Of a stretch of DNA of 64,000 bases, positions 54,495-63,286 are shown piece after piece. The notes below the pieces were generated by a model. It was not told where the DNA came from. It made no database searches and worked only from the letters and a program-made list of their open reading frames with translations. The position numbers were made by a program, and so were the translations under genes. The stretch comes from Methylophaga sp. 42_25_T18 (GTDB lineage: Bacteria > Pseudomonadota > Gammaproteobacteria > Nitrosococcales > Methylophagaceae), in NCBI GenBank assembly GCA_002163085.1, contig MAAJ01000006.1, forward strand, positions 1 through 64,000, in the 5' to 3' direction. The stretch's first letter is position 1. Every line of letters begins with the position of its first letter.

Positions 54495-55475
54495 TCAAGA
54501 CTGTTCGAATTTGAATGTTTTCACTGCATTAATATTCTGTTTGTTCAACATCAGCATCATTAATCTATCTAAACCTAACGCCACACCGGTGCATTGAGGT
54601 AAGCCTGATTCCATAGCGGCTAATAAGTTTTCATCTATCGGCATTCTAGGTTTATTTTGCAACTCACGCTGTTGATTATCATCTTCAAATCGTTGTCGTA
54701 ATTCTTCTGCGTCTAAAAGCTCATCATAACCATTAGCTAGCTCCATGCCACCAGCATAGAGTTCAAAACGTTTCGCCACTTTATTACCACTATTATCTTG
54801 AGTCACTTTGGCGAGTTGGGCCTGTGATGCTGGAAAATCATAGATAAATACTGACATATTCATTGCTGCTAGTCGTGGTTCGATAACATAACTCATAATA
54901 AGTTCAAGCCAACCATCACGCTTCACCTCTAAATCTTCCGGTAAACCAATAATTCGCTTTATAGCAAAAGACCGAATCTCATCATCGGAACAGTTAAATA
55001 CATTGAATTTACAAAATAATTCAAATATACCTCTATAGCTAAATCGTAAGGCTGCAGGTAAATTAAATACTTGTTGAACTAAGTCATTCACTTCATCCAT
55101 CAATTGAAACAGTGTCAATTCAGGACGATACCACTCCAACATGGTAAATTCGGGGGAATGTTGGCGGCCGCTTTCACCGTTTCTAAATACTTTGGCAATT
55201 TGATAGATCGAGCCTGAACCTGCGGCTAATAAACGTTTCATTGCAAACTCAGGGGATGTCTGAAGATAAAAAGTATGTTTGTCTTGTGAACCTAGAGGGA
55301 TGAAATCTGTTTGGAAGCTATCTAAATATGGCGCTGTAGGGGCTGCTGAAGACAAAACTGGCGTCTCCACCTCCAATACCTCATGTTCAGCAAAAAAAAG
55401 GCGGACATCAGCCAATAGCTGTGCCCGCCTTTTTAAGGTTTCTACACTCGCTGATGGTTGCCAATCAATTTTCAT
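54495..55475 (-). CDS. epmA: EF-P--(R)-beta-lysine ligase EpmA
   Basis: A 326-residue paralogue of the class II lysyl-tRNA synthetase catalytic core, without the anticodon-binding domain. Motif 2 is YQIAKVFRNGESGRQHSPEF, followed by TMLEWYRPE. Motif 3 is GVALGLDRLMMLML near the C-terminus. It activates (R)-beta-lysine and attaches it to Lys34 of EF-P. It lies 20 bases downstream of efp on the same strand, so enzyme and substrate are co-expressed. Confidence 0.94.
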   Translation of the reverse strand: MKIDWQPSASVETLKRRAQLLADVRLFFAEHEVLEVETPVLSSAAPTAPYLDSFQTDFIPLGSQDKHTFYLQTSPEFAMKRLLAAGSGSIYQIAKVFRNGESGRQHSPEFTMLEWYRPELTLFQLMDEVNDLVQQVFNLPAALRFSYRGIFELFCKFNVFNCSDDEIRSFAIKRIIGLPEDLEVKRDGWLELIMSYVIEPRLAAMNMSVFIYDFPASQAQLAKVTQDNSGNKVAKRFELYAGGMELANGYDELLDAEELRQRFEDDNQQRELQNKPRMPIDENLLAAMESGLPQCTGVALGLDRLMMLMLNKQNINAVKTFKFEQS

Positions 55476-55495
55476 AGCACTATCAGCTTATTTAA

Positions 55496-56065
55496 TTAAG
55501 ATTTTGCGCGCTCTACATATTCACCACTACGTGTATCAATACGTAAAAGATCGCCAATATTCATAAATAAAGGTACTCGAACTACTGCACCAGTTTCTAA
55601 TGTTGCAGGTTTACCACCTGTTCCCGCCGTATCCCCTTTTAAACCAGGATCAGTTTCTGTCACAGCTAAATTAACGAAGTTTGGAGCTGTCACTAATAAC
55701 GGCGTTCCGTTCCATTGAGTAACAGTGTAGACATACTGTTCTTTTAACCATTTTTTGCAATCTTCTATCGCATTGGCATCGGCGGCGTGCTGTTCAAAGG
55801 TAACTGCATCCATGAAATACCAAAACTCACCGTCGGTGTAGGAATATTCTAATTCCACTTCCATTACGTCAGCGCCTTCTACTTTGTCGCCAGATTTAAA
55901 GGTTTTCTCGTTTACACGGCCTGTTTTTAAATTACGAAATTTAACACGGTTAAATGCTTGTCCCTTACCTGGCTTAACCAACTCATTTTCGATAATGCTG
56001 CATGGATCACCATCCAACATAAATTTGAGTCCGGATTTGAATTCATTTGTACTAAAATTTGCCAT
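55496..56065 (-). CDS. efp: Elongation factor P
   Basis: A 189-residue, three-domain protein that relieves ribosome stalling at polyproline. The modified residue is Lys34 in [10 protein letters not shown]. The C-terminal signature is [23 protein letters not shown]. With Lys at 34 and epmA/epmB flanking, it is of the beta-lysylated type; epmC is not in the window. Divergent from epmB with a 52-base shared promoter region. Confidence 0.96.
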   Translation of the reverse strand: MANFSTNEFKSGLKFMLDGDPCSIIENELVKPGKGQAFNRVKFRNLKTGRVNEKTFKSGDKVEGADVMEVELEYSYTDGEFWYFMDAVTFEQHAADANAIEDCKKWLKEQYVYTVTQWNGTPLLVTAPNFVNLAVTETDPGLKGDTAGTGGKPATLETGAVVRVPLFMNIGDLLRIDTRSGEYVERAKS

Positions 56066-56117
56066 GGCAACCTCTTTTAGGGGACGATCTACATCTGTTT
56101 AAAAATTAAAGCGCATC

Positions 56118-57125
56118 ATGATACCGCAAACCAACACTCGGGTGAGAAAACAAGCTTGGCAAGTGGCCTTAGCTAATGCAATTAAAGATCCAGATGAATT
56201 GCTGGCACAGCTAGGCTTATCTGGAAAATTACGCTTAGTGAATAGCGATATCATCAAGCAGTTTCCATTGCGTGTCACCCAAAGTTATATCAATAAAATG
56301 CGCTATGGCGATCCGGAAGATCCCTTGTTGCGTCAGGTCTTTCCTTTAATCGATGAGAACATTGATGTAGAAAACTTTGTTGCAGATCCGGTTGGCGATC
56401 ATTTGGCCGTCACCGCCCCCGGAATATTGCAAAAATACCATGGCCGCGCTTTGTTATTGACCACGGGTGCATGTGCTATTCATTGTCGTTATTGCTTCCG
56501 CCGACATTTTCCTTATGGGGATAGCAATCCTCTAGCGAGCCAGTGGCAACAGACATTAATTTCAATTGCTGATGACAGCAGCATTAATGAAGTCATTTTG
56601 AGTGGTGGTGATCCACTTGCTTTGACTGACAACAAATTGAAACAACTGGTCAGCGACATTGAAAATATAAAACACATCAAACGATTACGCATACATACCC
56701 GCCTGCCGATAGTATTACCGGAACGTATCGACGAGCATTTATTACAGTGGATGTCAGCAACGAGATTAAACGTGGTGATGGTCATTCATGCTAATCATGC
56801 CAATGAGATTGATCAAGATGTGGCTGATGCCCTTGAAAAGTTACGCTTAGCGGGTTGCCAATTGCTCAATCAAGCCGTGTTATTAAAAGGCATTAATGAT
56901 ACTGCTGATAGTTTGCATGACTTAAGTGAGCGTTTATCTGAAGTAGGTGTGATGCCTTATTATTTGCATTTGCTGGACAAAGTAGCAGGTGCCAGTCATT
57001 TTGACGTAGCAGAACAACAAGGTGTTGAACTTATTGCTCAATTAAGGAAATCACTTCCTGGCTACCTTGTGCCTCGTTTGGTGCGAGAACAGCAAGGTGA
57101 AGCCAGTAAGACGGTGATCAGTTAA
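56118..57125 (+). CDS. epmB: EF-P beta-lysylation protein EpmB (lysine 2,3-aminomutase-like)
   Basis: A 335-residue radical-SAM enzyme with PLP. The cluster-binding cysteines are 119, 123 and 126 in CAIHCRYCFRRHFPYG. Other motifs are VILSGGDPLAL and LRIHTRLPIVLPERI, with a late Lys region (LLDKVAGASHF) as in lysine 2,3-aminomutases. It converts (S)-alpha-lysine to (R)-beta-lysine for EpmA. Divergent from efp. It ends four bases before the convergent citrate synthase gene's stop. Confidence 0.94.
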   Translation: MIPQTNTRVRKQAWQVALANAIKDPDELLAQLGLSGKLRLVNSDIIKQFPLRVTQSYINKMRYGDPEDPLLRQVFPLIDENIDVENFVADPVGDHLAVTAPGILQKYHGRALLLTTGACAIHCRYCFRRHFPYGDSNPLASQWQQTLISIADDSSINEVILSGGDPLALTDNKLKQLVSDIENIKHIKRLRIHTRLPIVLPERIDEHLLQWMSATRLNVVMVIHANHANEIDQDVADALEKLRLAGCQLLNQAVLLKGINDTADSLHDLSERLSEVGVMPYYLHLLDKVAGASHFDVAEQQGVELIAQLRKSLPGYLVPRLVREQQGEASKTVIS

Positions 57126-57128
57126 CAA

Positions 57129-58289
57129 TCAACCCCGGTCTGCAACAGGTTGGTAATCACGCAACTCACTACCTGTATAGATCTGCGTTGGACGATAGAT
57201 ACGGTTATCAGAGATTTGCTCACGCCAGTGAGCTAACCAACCAGCAGAACGTGCAACTGCAAATATGGCGGTAAACTGATCGGCTGGGATCCCCATTTCT
57301 GAATACAAAATACCCGAGTAGAAATCTACATTCGGATAAACACCTTTATGGCCAAGTCTATCGACACAGACTTCTTCCACTTTCATCGCTATCTCAAAAG
57401 TTGAGTCTAGACTGCCACCACGTTCTTCAATTAATTGGGTAAATAATTTGCTCAGGATAGTGGCTCGAGGATCTTTTACTTTGTATTCACGATGGCCCAT
57501 ACCCCAAATGACCTCTTTATTGGCCAAACGACCATCAACCCATTTTTCAACTTTATCTACCGAGCCAATTTCTTTAAGCATCGTCAGTACTTGTTGGTTG
57601 GCACCACCATGTAAGGGACCTGACAATGTTCCAATTGCTGCTGAAATAACGCTATATGGGGTTGCTAAAGTTGAACCTGTCACTAAGGCTGAGAATGTAG
57701 AGGCATTTAAGGTATGTTCGGCATGTAAAATCAAACATACATCCATGATTCTGGCCATGATTGGCTCAGGTTCTTTGCCAGTGAACATATATAGCAGGTT
57801 TTCAGCTACTGAAAGGTCATCGCGGGCTTCTATCGGATCGTAACCCTGGCTCATATGCTCCCACATGGCAACTAATGGTGCCATCTGAGCAATAATATTT
57901 ACGGTCATATTGCGAATATAGTTGGTATCTTCACACACATCGGCATTGGTCAAACATTCGGTACCGGGATAAAACATGCCCAGACTCGCAACGGCTGTTT
58001 GCAACATATCCATCGGATGACCGGTTGCCGGGAAATGACGCATCATTTCGCGAATATGATATTTAATTCGGTAGTGCTTACGTAGTTGTTTAGTAAAACC
58101 CGCCAGTTTCTTTGCTGTTGGCAATTCGCCTTCCAGCAACAGCAGTGTTGTTTCTTCAAACGTACTGTTTTCAGCTAATGTTTCTAAAGAATAACCTCGA
58201 TAGGATAATAAGCCTTTCTCGCCATCAATATATGAAATAGCAGACTTTGTTGCAGCAACGCCTTCCAACCCTGGTAAAAAATCGCTCAT
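57129..58289 (-). CDS. gltA: Citrate synthase (short, type I-like)
   Basis: A 386-residue protein, shorter than the usual about-430-residue gammaproteobacterial hexameric GltA and closer to Gram-positive, cyanobacterial and methylcitrate synthases. Active-site blocks are HAEHTLNAS, GPLHGGANQQV and GMGHREYKVKDPRA, with the catalytic His and Asp; the C-terminal Arg is in GWLAHWREQI. It condenses oxaloacetate and acetyl-CoA. Methylcitrate synthase is the alternative, but no prpB/prpD genes are near. Single gene. Confidence 0.86.
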   Translation of the reverse strand: MSDFLPGLEGVAATKSAISYIDGEKGLLSYRGYSLETLAENSTFEETTLLLLEGELPTAKKLAGFTKQLRKHYRIKYHIREMMRHFPATGHPMDMLQTAVASLGMFYPGTECLTNADVCEDTNYIRNMTVNIIAQMAPLVAMWEHMSQGYDPIEARDDLSVAENLLYMFTGKEPEPIMARIMDVCLILHAEHTLNASTFSALVTGSTLATPYSVISAAIGTLSGPLHGGANQQVLTMLKEIGSVDKVEKWVDGRLANKEVIWGMGHREYKVKDPRATILSKLFTQLIEERGGSLDSTFEIAMKVEEVCVDRLGHKGVYPNVDFYSGILYSEMGIPADQFTAIFAVARSAGWLAHWREQISDNRIYRPTQIYTGSELRDYQPVADRG

Positions 58290-58351
58290 AGCAACCTCAC
58301 TGTTTAACGGTGTATTTAGAATGAAAATAGCGGCTCATTATACTTAAAGCT

Positions 58352-60121
58352 TTAGTTGTGAACAGCTATATTACTTACGATTTTATCACTATCTTCTGGT
58401 TCACTCAGTAAATGAAAATGAAATTGAGAGAAACCATCACTGTACCAAACTACATCATCTATACGAATTTTATACACTTTTTGTTGTGCTTTGACCAATA
58501 ACTCATCACCCGTATTGGCATAATGGCGTGACATTAAAAGAGTAGAAGGCTCGAGCAGTTGTGTATCATCAATCAACAAACAGTCTTCATATTTGGTTTT
58601 CTCGCTGATTTGTTTTGCCACATGAATCCTTTGCACATGTTGACCTAATATATGCAGCCCCATATTAACCTCATGGCTTTGTGGTGACACGTCCATCCAA
58701 CACACCGTTGCGAGTTTCCATTTTGGCTGTTGTTCGTCCGTACATTCATCTATCGGTTTAACTAATAACAATTCGCCTATAGACATAACCGTTTCTTCAT
58801 CTAACTGACAAGATATACGATATCCACGAGGACTGGTATCCAGAATATTCCAGGGGAAAATATCTATCTGTTGCTCTGACTTCTTAGGAGTTTCTGGTTC
58901 CGATTCTGGTTCTTCTTCCTCAGTAGTAGTCTCATCAACGATTGTGTAGTGACTTAATTCCCAAACATCACCCGATGTATCTTTTATCGCCCAATTAATA
59001 TCGCTGTTGGTATTTTCCATCACCTCTTGCAAGGCTAATTCATCAACCGGCTCTTCGTGTTCTTCCAGCTTTAACTCTGCAAGAGTTTGAGTTAAGCCAA
59101 TGATCGTTTTTAAGATCCCACTACTAGCAGTACGTTTTGACTTGGCCACAAAATGTGCTTTTAACATTAAGATCAAGTACGTTATTAAATCTTTCGATAA
59201 AGAGACATGTGTTTCAGGATCTGAGTATCCACCTTCTGAAAACCACCGTTCTAACTGCTCGATCAAGTTATTATTATCAATCTTCCAATTAAACTTATGA
59301 TCTTCTTGCTTATAGTCCTGAAGATTGACCGGTCCTATATCGGACATAACATCTATGTAGTGCCCAACACCATGTGCCTCAACATTAGTATCTGCGATAA
59401 TTTTAATTCCATCTAACCACGGCATCATGCCAAGATACACTTGCACAAGTTGAGCGCTTTTTATGCTATTGGGTGAAATCATCGATTGTAAAAGCAGTCG
59501 TTTGTATATCTGCTCAGGCGTTACTGAACCATATTTATATATGTCCTTATCGGTCATTTTTATATGGTGAAGCTTTCGCTGCAAAGCATATACATAAATC
59601 TGATGCATTGCCTTCCAGATTCCCTTAGGTTGAGGGGCATAAATCAAATATGAAAGATGTAGTTGTGCACCTAAGTAAAATAAGCTTTTGTTTATCAGTT
59701 CGACATATTTTTTGCGGGACAATAAACCCGGTTCTTTGTTGGCCAATTGTTGTAATAAAAACATATAAGCTTCGGCCATGCCTTTATTGATTGTTAAGAC
59801 TAACCGGTGTATATCTTTACCTTCATCAGTTAAATCAATTAAGCGACCATGCATACCTTTATAAAACAGTTTCATAAAGACGTGGATAGTTGGTTTGATG
59901 CACTCTAATAATTTAAACCTTAATTTATCTGATATATCAATAAGGTTTAAGTGGTGTAGATACCGTTCAAGTCTCACACCAGCATCCATGACATTCATCA
60001 TGGGTAAATTCAGCAACCACGTTTCAAGTTGCTTCTCAGTTAGAGGTAAAATCGGTGAGCCATCAATGGCTGCTTTTTTCTTGAACTTAAATACTAATTT
60101 CTGCTGATCATCCATGTTCAT
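58352..60121 (-). CDS. PilZ-domain c-di-GMP effector candidate
   Basis: A 589-residue cytoplasmic protein. The first 380 residues are a helical domain I do not recognise (MMNVMDAGVRLERYLHHLNL, HVFMKLFYKGMHG). An acidic linker (EEEEPESEPETPKK) follows, then a PilZ domain (about 415-510) with DTSPRG fitting the DxSxxG half of the c-di-GMP site near residue 428. The Arg-rich RxxxR half expected just before it is not evident, so binding is uncertain. It may connect the two GGDEF proteins to an output. Stand-alone between gltA and the flavoprotein gene. Confidence 0.78.
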   Translation of the reverse strand: MNMDDQQKLVFKFKKKAAIDGSPILPLTEKQLETWLLNLPMMNVMDAGVRLERYLHHLNLIDISDKLRFKLLECIKPTIHVFMKLFYKGMHGRLIDLTDEGKDIHRLVLTINKGMAEAYMFLLQQLANKEPGLLSRKKYVELINKSLFYLGAQLHLSYLIYAPQPKGIWKAMHQIYVYALQRKLHHIKMTDKDIYKYGSVTPEQIYKRLLLQSMISPNSIKSAQLVQVYLGMMPWLDGIKIIADTNVEAHGVGHYIDVMSDIGPVNLQDYKQEDHKFNWKIDNNNLIEQLERWFSEGGYSDPETHVSLSKDLITYLILMLKAHFVAKSKRTASSGILKTIIGLTQTLAELKLEEHEEPVDELALQEVMENTNSDINWAIKDTSGDVWELSHYTIVDETTTEEEEPESEPETPKKSEQQIDIFPWNILDTSPRGYRISCQLDEETVMSIGELLLVKPIDECTDEQQPKWKLATVCWMDVSPQSHEVNMGLHILGQHVQRIHVAKQISEKTKYEDCLLIDDTQLLEPSTLLMSRHYANTGDELLVKAQQKVYKIRIDDVVWYSDGFSQFHFHLLSEPEDSDKIVSNIAVHN

Positions 60122-60143
60122 CTCAACCTATCATCCTATTTTC

Positions 60144-61412
60144 TCACTTTAAAGAATCGGCCCAGATGTTTTGAGCCCACGCATCGGCATAAGCACCTTC
60201 AAGCTCACTTGCTTCCTTCGAAACCCCGCCACCAGGCATAGCAATCATTGCTGCTTGTTCTTTGTCGTATCGATAAACAGCAGCAACATGCACCGCTTGC
60301 TTATCATCGACAAAGCTATAACAGGTATTATTAATAACGGGTTCTTGTTCTGGAAGTTGCTCTTTTAATAAAGAAACTACGGCGGCTGCACACACTTTTG
60401 CTTGTGCGTTTGCCATATGGCCTGATTTTGGCAACTTTGCAGCTATCGCATCACCAATGATATGTACGTTCTTTTTATCAGTCGATTCGTAGGTCAAAAA
60501 ATCAACCTTGCACCACCGCTCGTCCACGTTAATTACACCGGCCATCTCAGCAACTTTGCCAGCACGTTGAGGAGGAATTACATTTAATACATCGGCTGTA
60601 TAACTATCAAACTCACTCTCGACCTGAAGTATATTTACATCGACATCTTCAATGGCACTACTCGGAATATATTCGATTAGATCGGCATAATGCTGCTGCC
60701 ACGCAGTTCTGAACAAGCCCTTTTTCGACATAATGTCAGCATTAGCATCCAGTACGATCAGTTTAGCCGTTGGATTATTATGCTTCAGATAATAGGCAAC
60801 TTGGCAGGCACGTTCATAGGGGCCAGGAGGACAACGTAAAGGCCCCATTGGCACGGTCATTACCATCGTGCCGCCTTGTTTCATGGTATGTAATTGTTGT
60901 TTTAATAATGTTGTTTGAGGGCCTGCTTTCCATGCATGAGGTACTTTTTGTTGCGCCTCATAACTGGCAAGCATAGGTAAGTCATCATAGATAAAATCTA
61001 TACCCGGTGCGATAACTAACCGATCATAACCAACGTCAACATCATCATGCAAACGTACTTTTTGCTTGTCGGTATCAATAGCAACCACTTCAGCCTGAAC
61101 CGTAGTGACGCCCTGTTTGTTCAAACCTTGATAGTCATGGGTGAGCTGTTGCAGGCTGCGGTTGCCACCTAGAACTAAGTTACTTTGAGGACAGGAGACA
61201 AATTGGGCATTACGCTCAATTAAAGTAACGTCAAGGTCAGCATCCCAGAGTTTCATATACTTTGCAGCAGTTGCACCAGCAAAACCACCACCGATCACCA
61301 CAACTCGACGTTTTATACACTTGCTAGGCACTGCAAAAGCTACTTTGGGTAGCATTGCCACGGAACCAGCTGCTACTGCTGTTTTAATAAAACTTCGTCG
61401 TTTTAACGCCAT
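60144..61412 (-). CDS. Tat-exported FCSD-type sulfide dehydrogenase flavoprotein
   Basis: A 422-residue protein with a twin-arginine signal (KRRSFIKTAVAAGSVAML, cleavage near AFA). The FAD-binding motif is VVVIGGGFAGATAAKYM. Redox cysteines are probable in FVSCPQSNLV and RCPPGPYERACQVAYY, both typical of flavocytochrome c sulfide dehydrogenase FccB/SoxF. FADH partner motif HIIGDAIAAKLPKSGHMAN lies towards the end. The haem subunit FccA is not adjacent, so the electron acceptor is unknown. GAGGGAG precedes the ATG. It acts in the periplasm. Confidence 0.88.
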   Translation of the reverse strand: MALKRRSFIKTAVAAGSVAMLPKVAFAVPSKCIKRRVVVIGGGFAGATAAKYMKLWDADLDVTLIERNAQFVSCPQSNLVLGGNRSLQQLTHDYQGLNKQGVTTVQAEVVAIDTDKQKVRLHDDVDVGYDRLVIAPGIDFIYDDLPMLASYEAQQKVPHAWKAGPQTTLLKQQLHTMKQGGTMVMTVPMGPLRCPPGPYERACQVAYYLKHNNPTAKLIVLDANADIMSKKGLFRTAWQQHYADLIEYIPSSAIEDVDVNILQVESEFDSYTADVLNVIPPQRAGKVAEMAGVINVDERWCKVDFLTYESTDKKNVHIIGDAIAAKLPKSGHMANAQAKVCAAAVVSLLKEQLPEQEPVINNTCYSFVDDKQAVHVAAVYRYDKEQAAMIAMPGGGVSKEASELEGAYADAWAQNIWADSLK

Positions 61413-61438
61413 GACACTCCCTCTAAAGAAAACTTTAC

Positions 61439-62395
61439 TTATGAAACATGTTCACCTTGTGCTTGTAGATCGGCATGGTACGACGATCTCACCATGGGTC
61501 CACTGGCAACATGATCAAAGCCCATTTTTTTGCCTATTTCCGCTAACTGATCAAACTCTGCCGGTGTTACAAACCGTTCTACTGCCAGATGATGGCGGCT
61601 CGGTTGTAAATACTGGCCCAATGTTAACATTCTGCAGTTATGATCACGCAAGTCCTGCATAACCTGTTGAACTTCTTCTAAACTTTCGCCTAAGCCTAAC
61701 ATCAAGCCAGACTTGGTTGGCACAGCCGGATGCATTTCTTGAAAGTTTTTTATCAAGTCTAATGACCACTGATAATCAGAACCCGGTCTCACTGCTTTAT
61801 AAAGCCGAGGAATGCTTTCCAAATTATGATTAAAAATATCAGGAGGGTTTTTAGCTAATTCTTCTAAGGCTTTGTCCATTCGTCCGCGAAAATCAGGTAC
61901 TAAAATCTCTATTCGTGTTGCTGGCGACTGGCGACGAATTTCATCAATGCATCGTCCAAAATGCGTGGCTCCTCCATCACGTAAATCATCACGATCGACC
62001 GAGGTTACCACTACATGTTTTAAATTCATCGTGGCAATCGTTTTAGCCAAATGTTCAGGTTCATTTTGATCTAAGGCATCCGGTCTACCATGAGCGATAT
62101 CACAAAATGGACATCGGCGAGTACAGATATTGCCCATAATCAAAAAAGTGGCGGTGCCGTGGGTAAAACATTCACCTAAATTCGGGCATGCCGCTTCTTC
62201 ACACACGGTATGAAGATCGTTTTCTCGCAATAATTTTTTTAGCCGTATTACTTCTGGATTACTCGGGGCTTTAGCACGGATCCATGCTGGTTTACGTTTA
62301 GGATCACTCGGCACAATTTTTATCGGAATCCGTGATACCTTGGACTCACCTCTCAGTGCAGATACATCACGTTTTATTTTTACTGTTTCGCTCAT
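61439..62395 (-). CDS. lipA: Lipoyl synthase
   Basis: A 318-residue radical-SAM enzyme. The auxiliary cluster uses the cysteines in [13 protein letters not shown], the SAM cluster those in [13 protein letters not shown], and the C-terminal RSSYHA serine motif is present. It inserts two sulfur atoms into octanoyl groups on lipoyl domains. It starts immediately after lipB (one base apart), so the two are translated together. Confidence 0.96.
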   Translation of the reverse strand: MSETVKIKRDVSALRGESKVSRIPIKIVPSDPKRKPAWIRAKAPSNPEVIRLKKLLRENDLHTVCEEAACPNLGECFTHGTATFLIMGNICTRRCPFCDIAHGRPDALDQNEPEHLAKTIATMNLKHVVVTSVDRDDLRDGGATHFGRCIDEIRRQSPATRIEILVPDFRGRMDKALEELAKNPPDIFNHNLESIPRLYKAVRPGSDYQWSLDLIKNFQEMHPAVPTKSGLMLGLGESLEEVQQVMQDLRDHNCRMLTLGQYLQPSRHHLAVERFVTPAEFDQLAEIGKKMGFDHVASGPMVRSSYHADLQAQGEHVS

Positions 62396-63004
62396 TTATA
62401 TACTCTTACGCATCTGTTGATTAAATTCAGATACAAATTTTTCTTTTGCCTCATCCATGCTGATATCACATGCTAGGCTCTTTAAATCAATCACTTCCAA
62501 CCCCTGAAAACCACAAGGGTTGATATAACTAAAGGGTGTTAAGTCCATTGCCACATTCAAACTTAGGCCATGGTAACAAGCACCTTGTTTCACTCTTAAA
62601 CCTAAAGACGCAACTTTTCGTCCGTCAACATACACACCCGGGGCGTCAGCACGAGATTGAGCCTTAATATCAAGCTTCGCAAGCATAGCTATCACACTAT
62701 TTTCTATGCGCGAGATCATTTCCCTCACCCCAATTTTTTGGCGTTTCAAATCAATCAAGGTGTAAACAACCAACTGTCCAGGCCCATGAAAAGTGACCTG
62801 TCCACCACGGTCAGTATTGACTAATGGGATGTCATGCGTATTTAAAACGTGTTCATCTTTGCCGTTCAAACCTAGGGTAAATACCGGTGGGTGCTCTAAT
62901 AACCACAGTTCATCTTCGGTATTTTTATCACGCTCAGCAGTCAACTTGCGCATCGCTTCACACGTTGGCTGATAATCAACTAAACCTAGATCTTTAACAA
63001 TCAT
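62396..63004 (-). CDS. lipB: Octanoyltransferase LipB
   Basis: A 202-residue protein. The signature RGGQVTFHGPGQLVVY, the catalytic Lys in GRKVASLGLRV and the Cys in NPCGFQGLEV are all present. It moves octanoate from acyl carrier protein to lipoyl domains. It sits between DUF493 and lipA in a four-gene run with the aminotransferase, the common gammaproteobacterial order. Confidence 0.95.
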   Translation of the reverse strand: MIVKDLGLVDYQPTCEAMRKLTAERDKNTEDELWLLEHPPVFTLGLNGKDEHVLNTHDIPLVNTDRGGQVTFHGPGQLVVYTLIDLKRQKIGVREMISRIENSVIAMLAKLDIKAQSRADAPGVYVDGRKVASLGLRVKQGACYHGLSLNVAMDLTPFSYINPCGFQGLEVIDLKSLACDISMDEAKEKFVSEFNQQMRKSI

Positions 63005-63016
63005 CGCTGGCTATAT

Positions 63017-63286
63017 CTACAACAAATATTTAACTTGTTCATGACTGATTAAGTCTTTGTAAATAGCATCTAACTGCGATTTGCTTGTCACATAGATATT
63101 AACGGTTACCGAGGTAAATTTACCCCCCGAACTGTGCTTGCTTGATACCGCACCTTCTTTAATATCACTCACATGGCGACGAATAATATCTACAACAATG
63201 GCATCAAAGTCATCACTAGCAGGCCCCATCGCTTTAATATCATAGTCACAGGGGAACTCCATTAAGGTGTCATTTTCTTCTGCCAT
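63017..63286 (-). CDS. ybeD: DUF493 (YbeD) family protein
   Basis: An 89-residue ACT-like small protein: LMEFPCDYDIKAMG at the start, then SSGGKFTSVTVNIYVTSKSQ and a C-terminal YLL. Its usual place is directly before lipB, as here. The role is unknown; a regulatory part in lipoylation has been suggested. The start ATG overlaps the stop of the aminotransferase gene (TGATG). Confidence 0.9.
   Translation of the reverse strand: MAEENDTLMEFPCDYDIKAMGPASDDFDAIVVDIIRRHVSDIKEGAVSSKHSSGGKFTSVTVNIYVTSKSQLDAIYKDLISHEQVKYLL

Noticed and set aside
54486..54505. Hairpin AACAGTCT-CTCA-AGACTGTT at the end of epmA as a terminator
   Set aside because: It overlaps the stop codon and is not followed by a T-run on the minus strand; possible but not supported.
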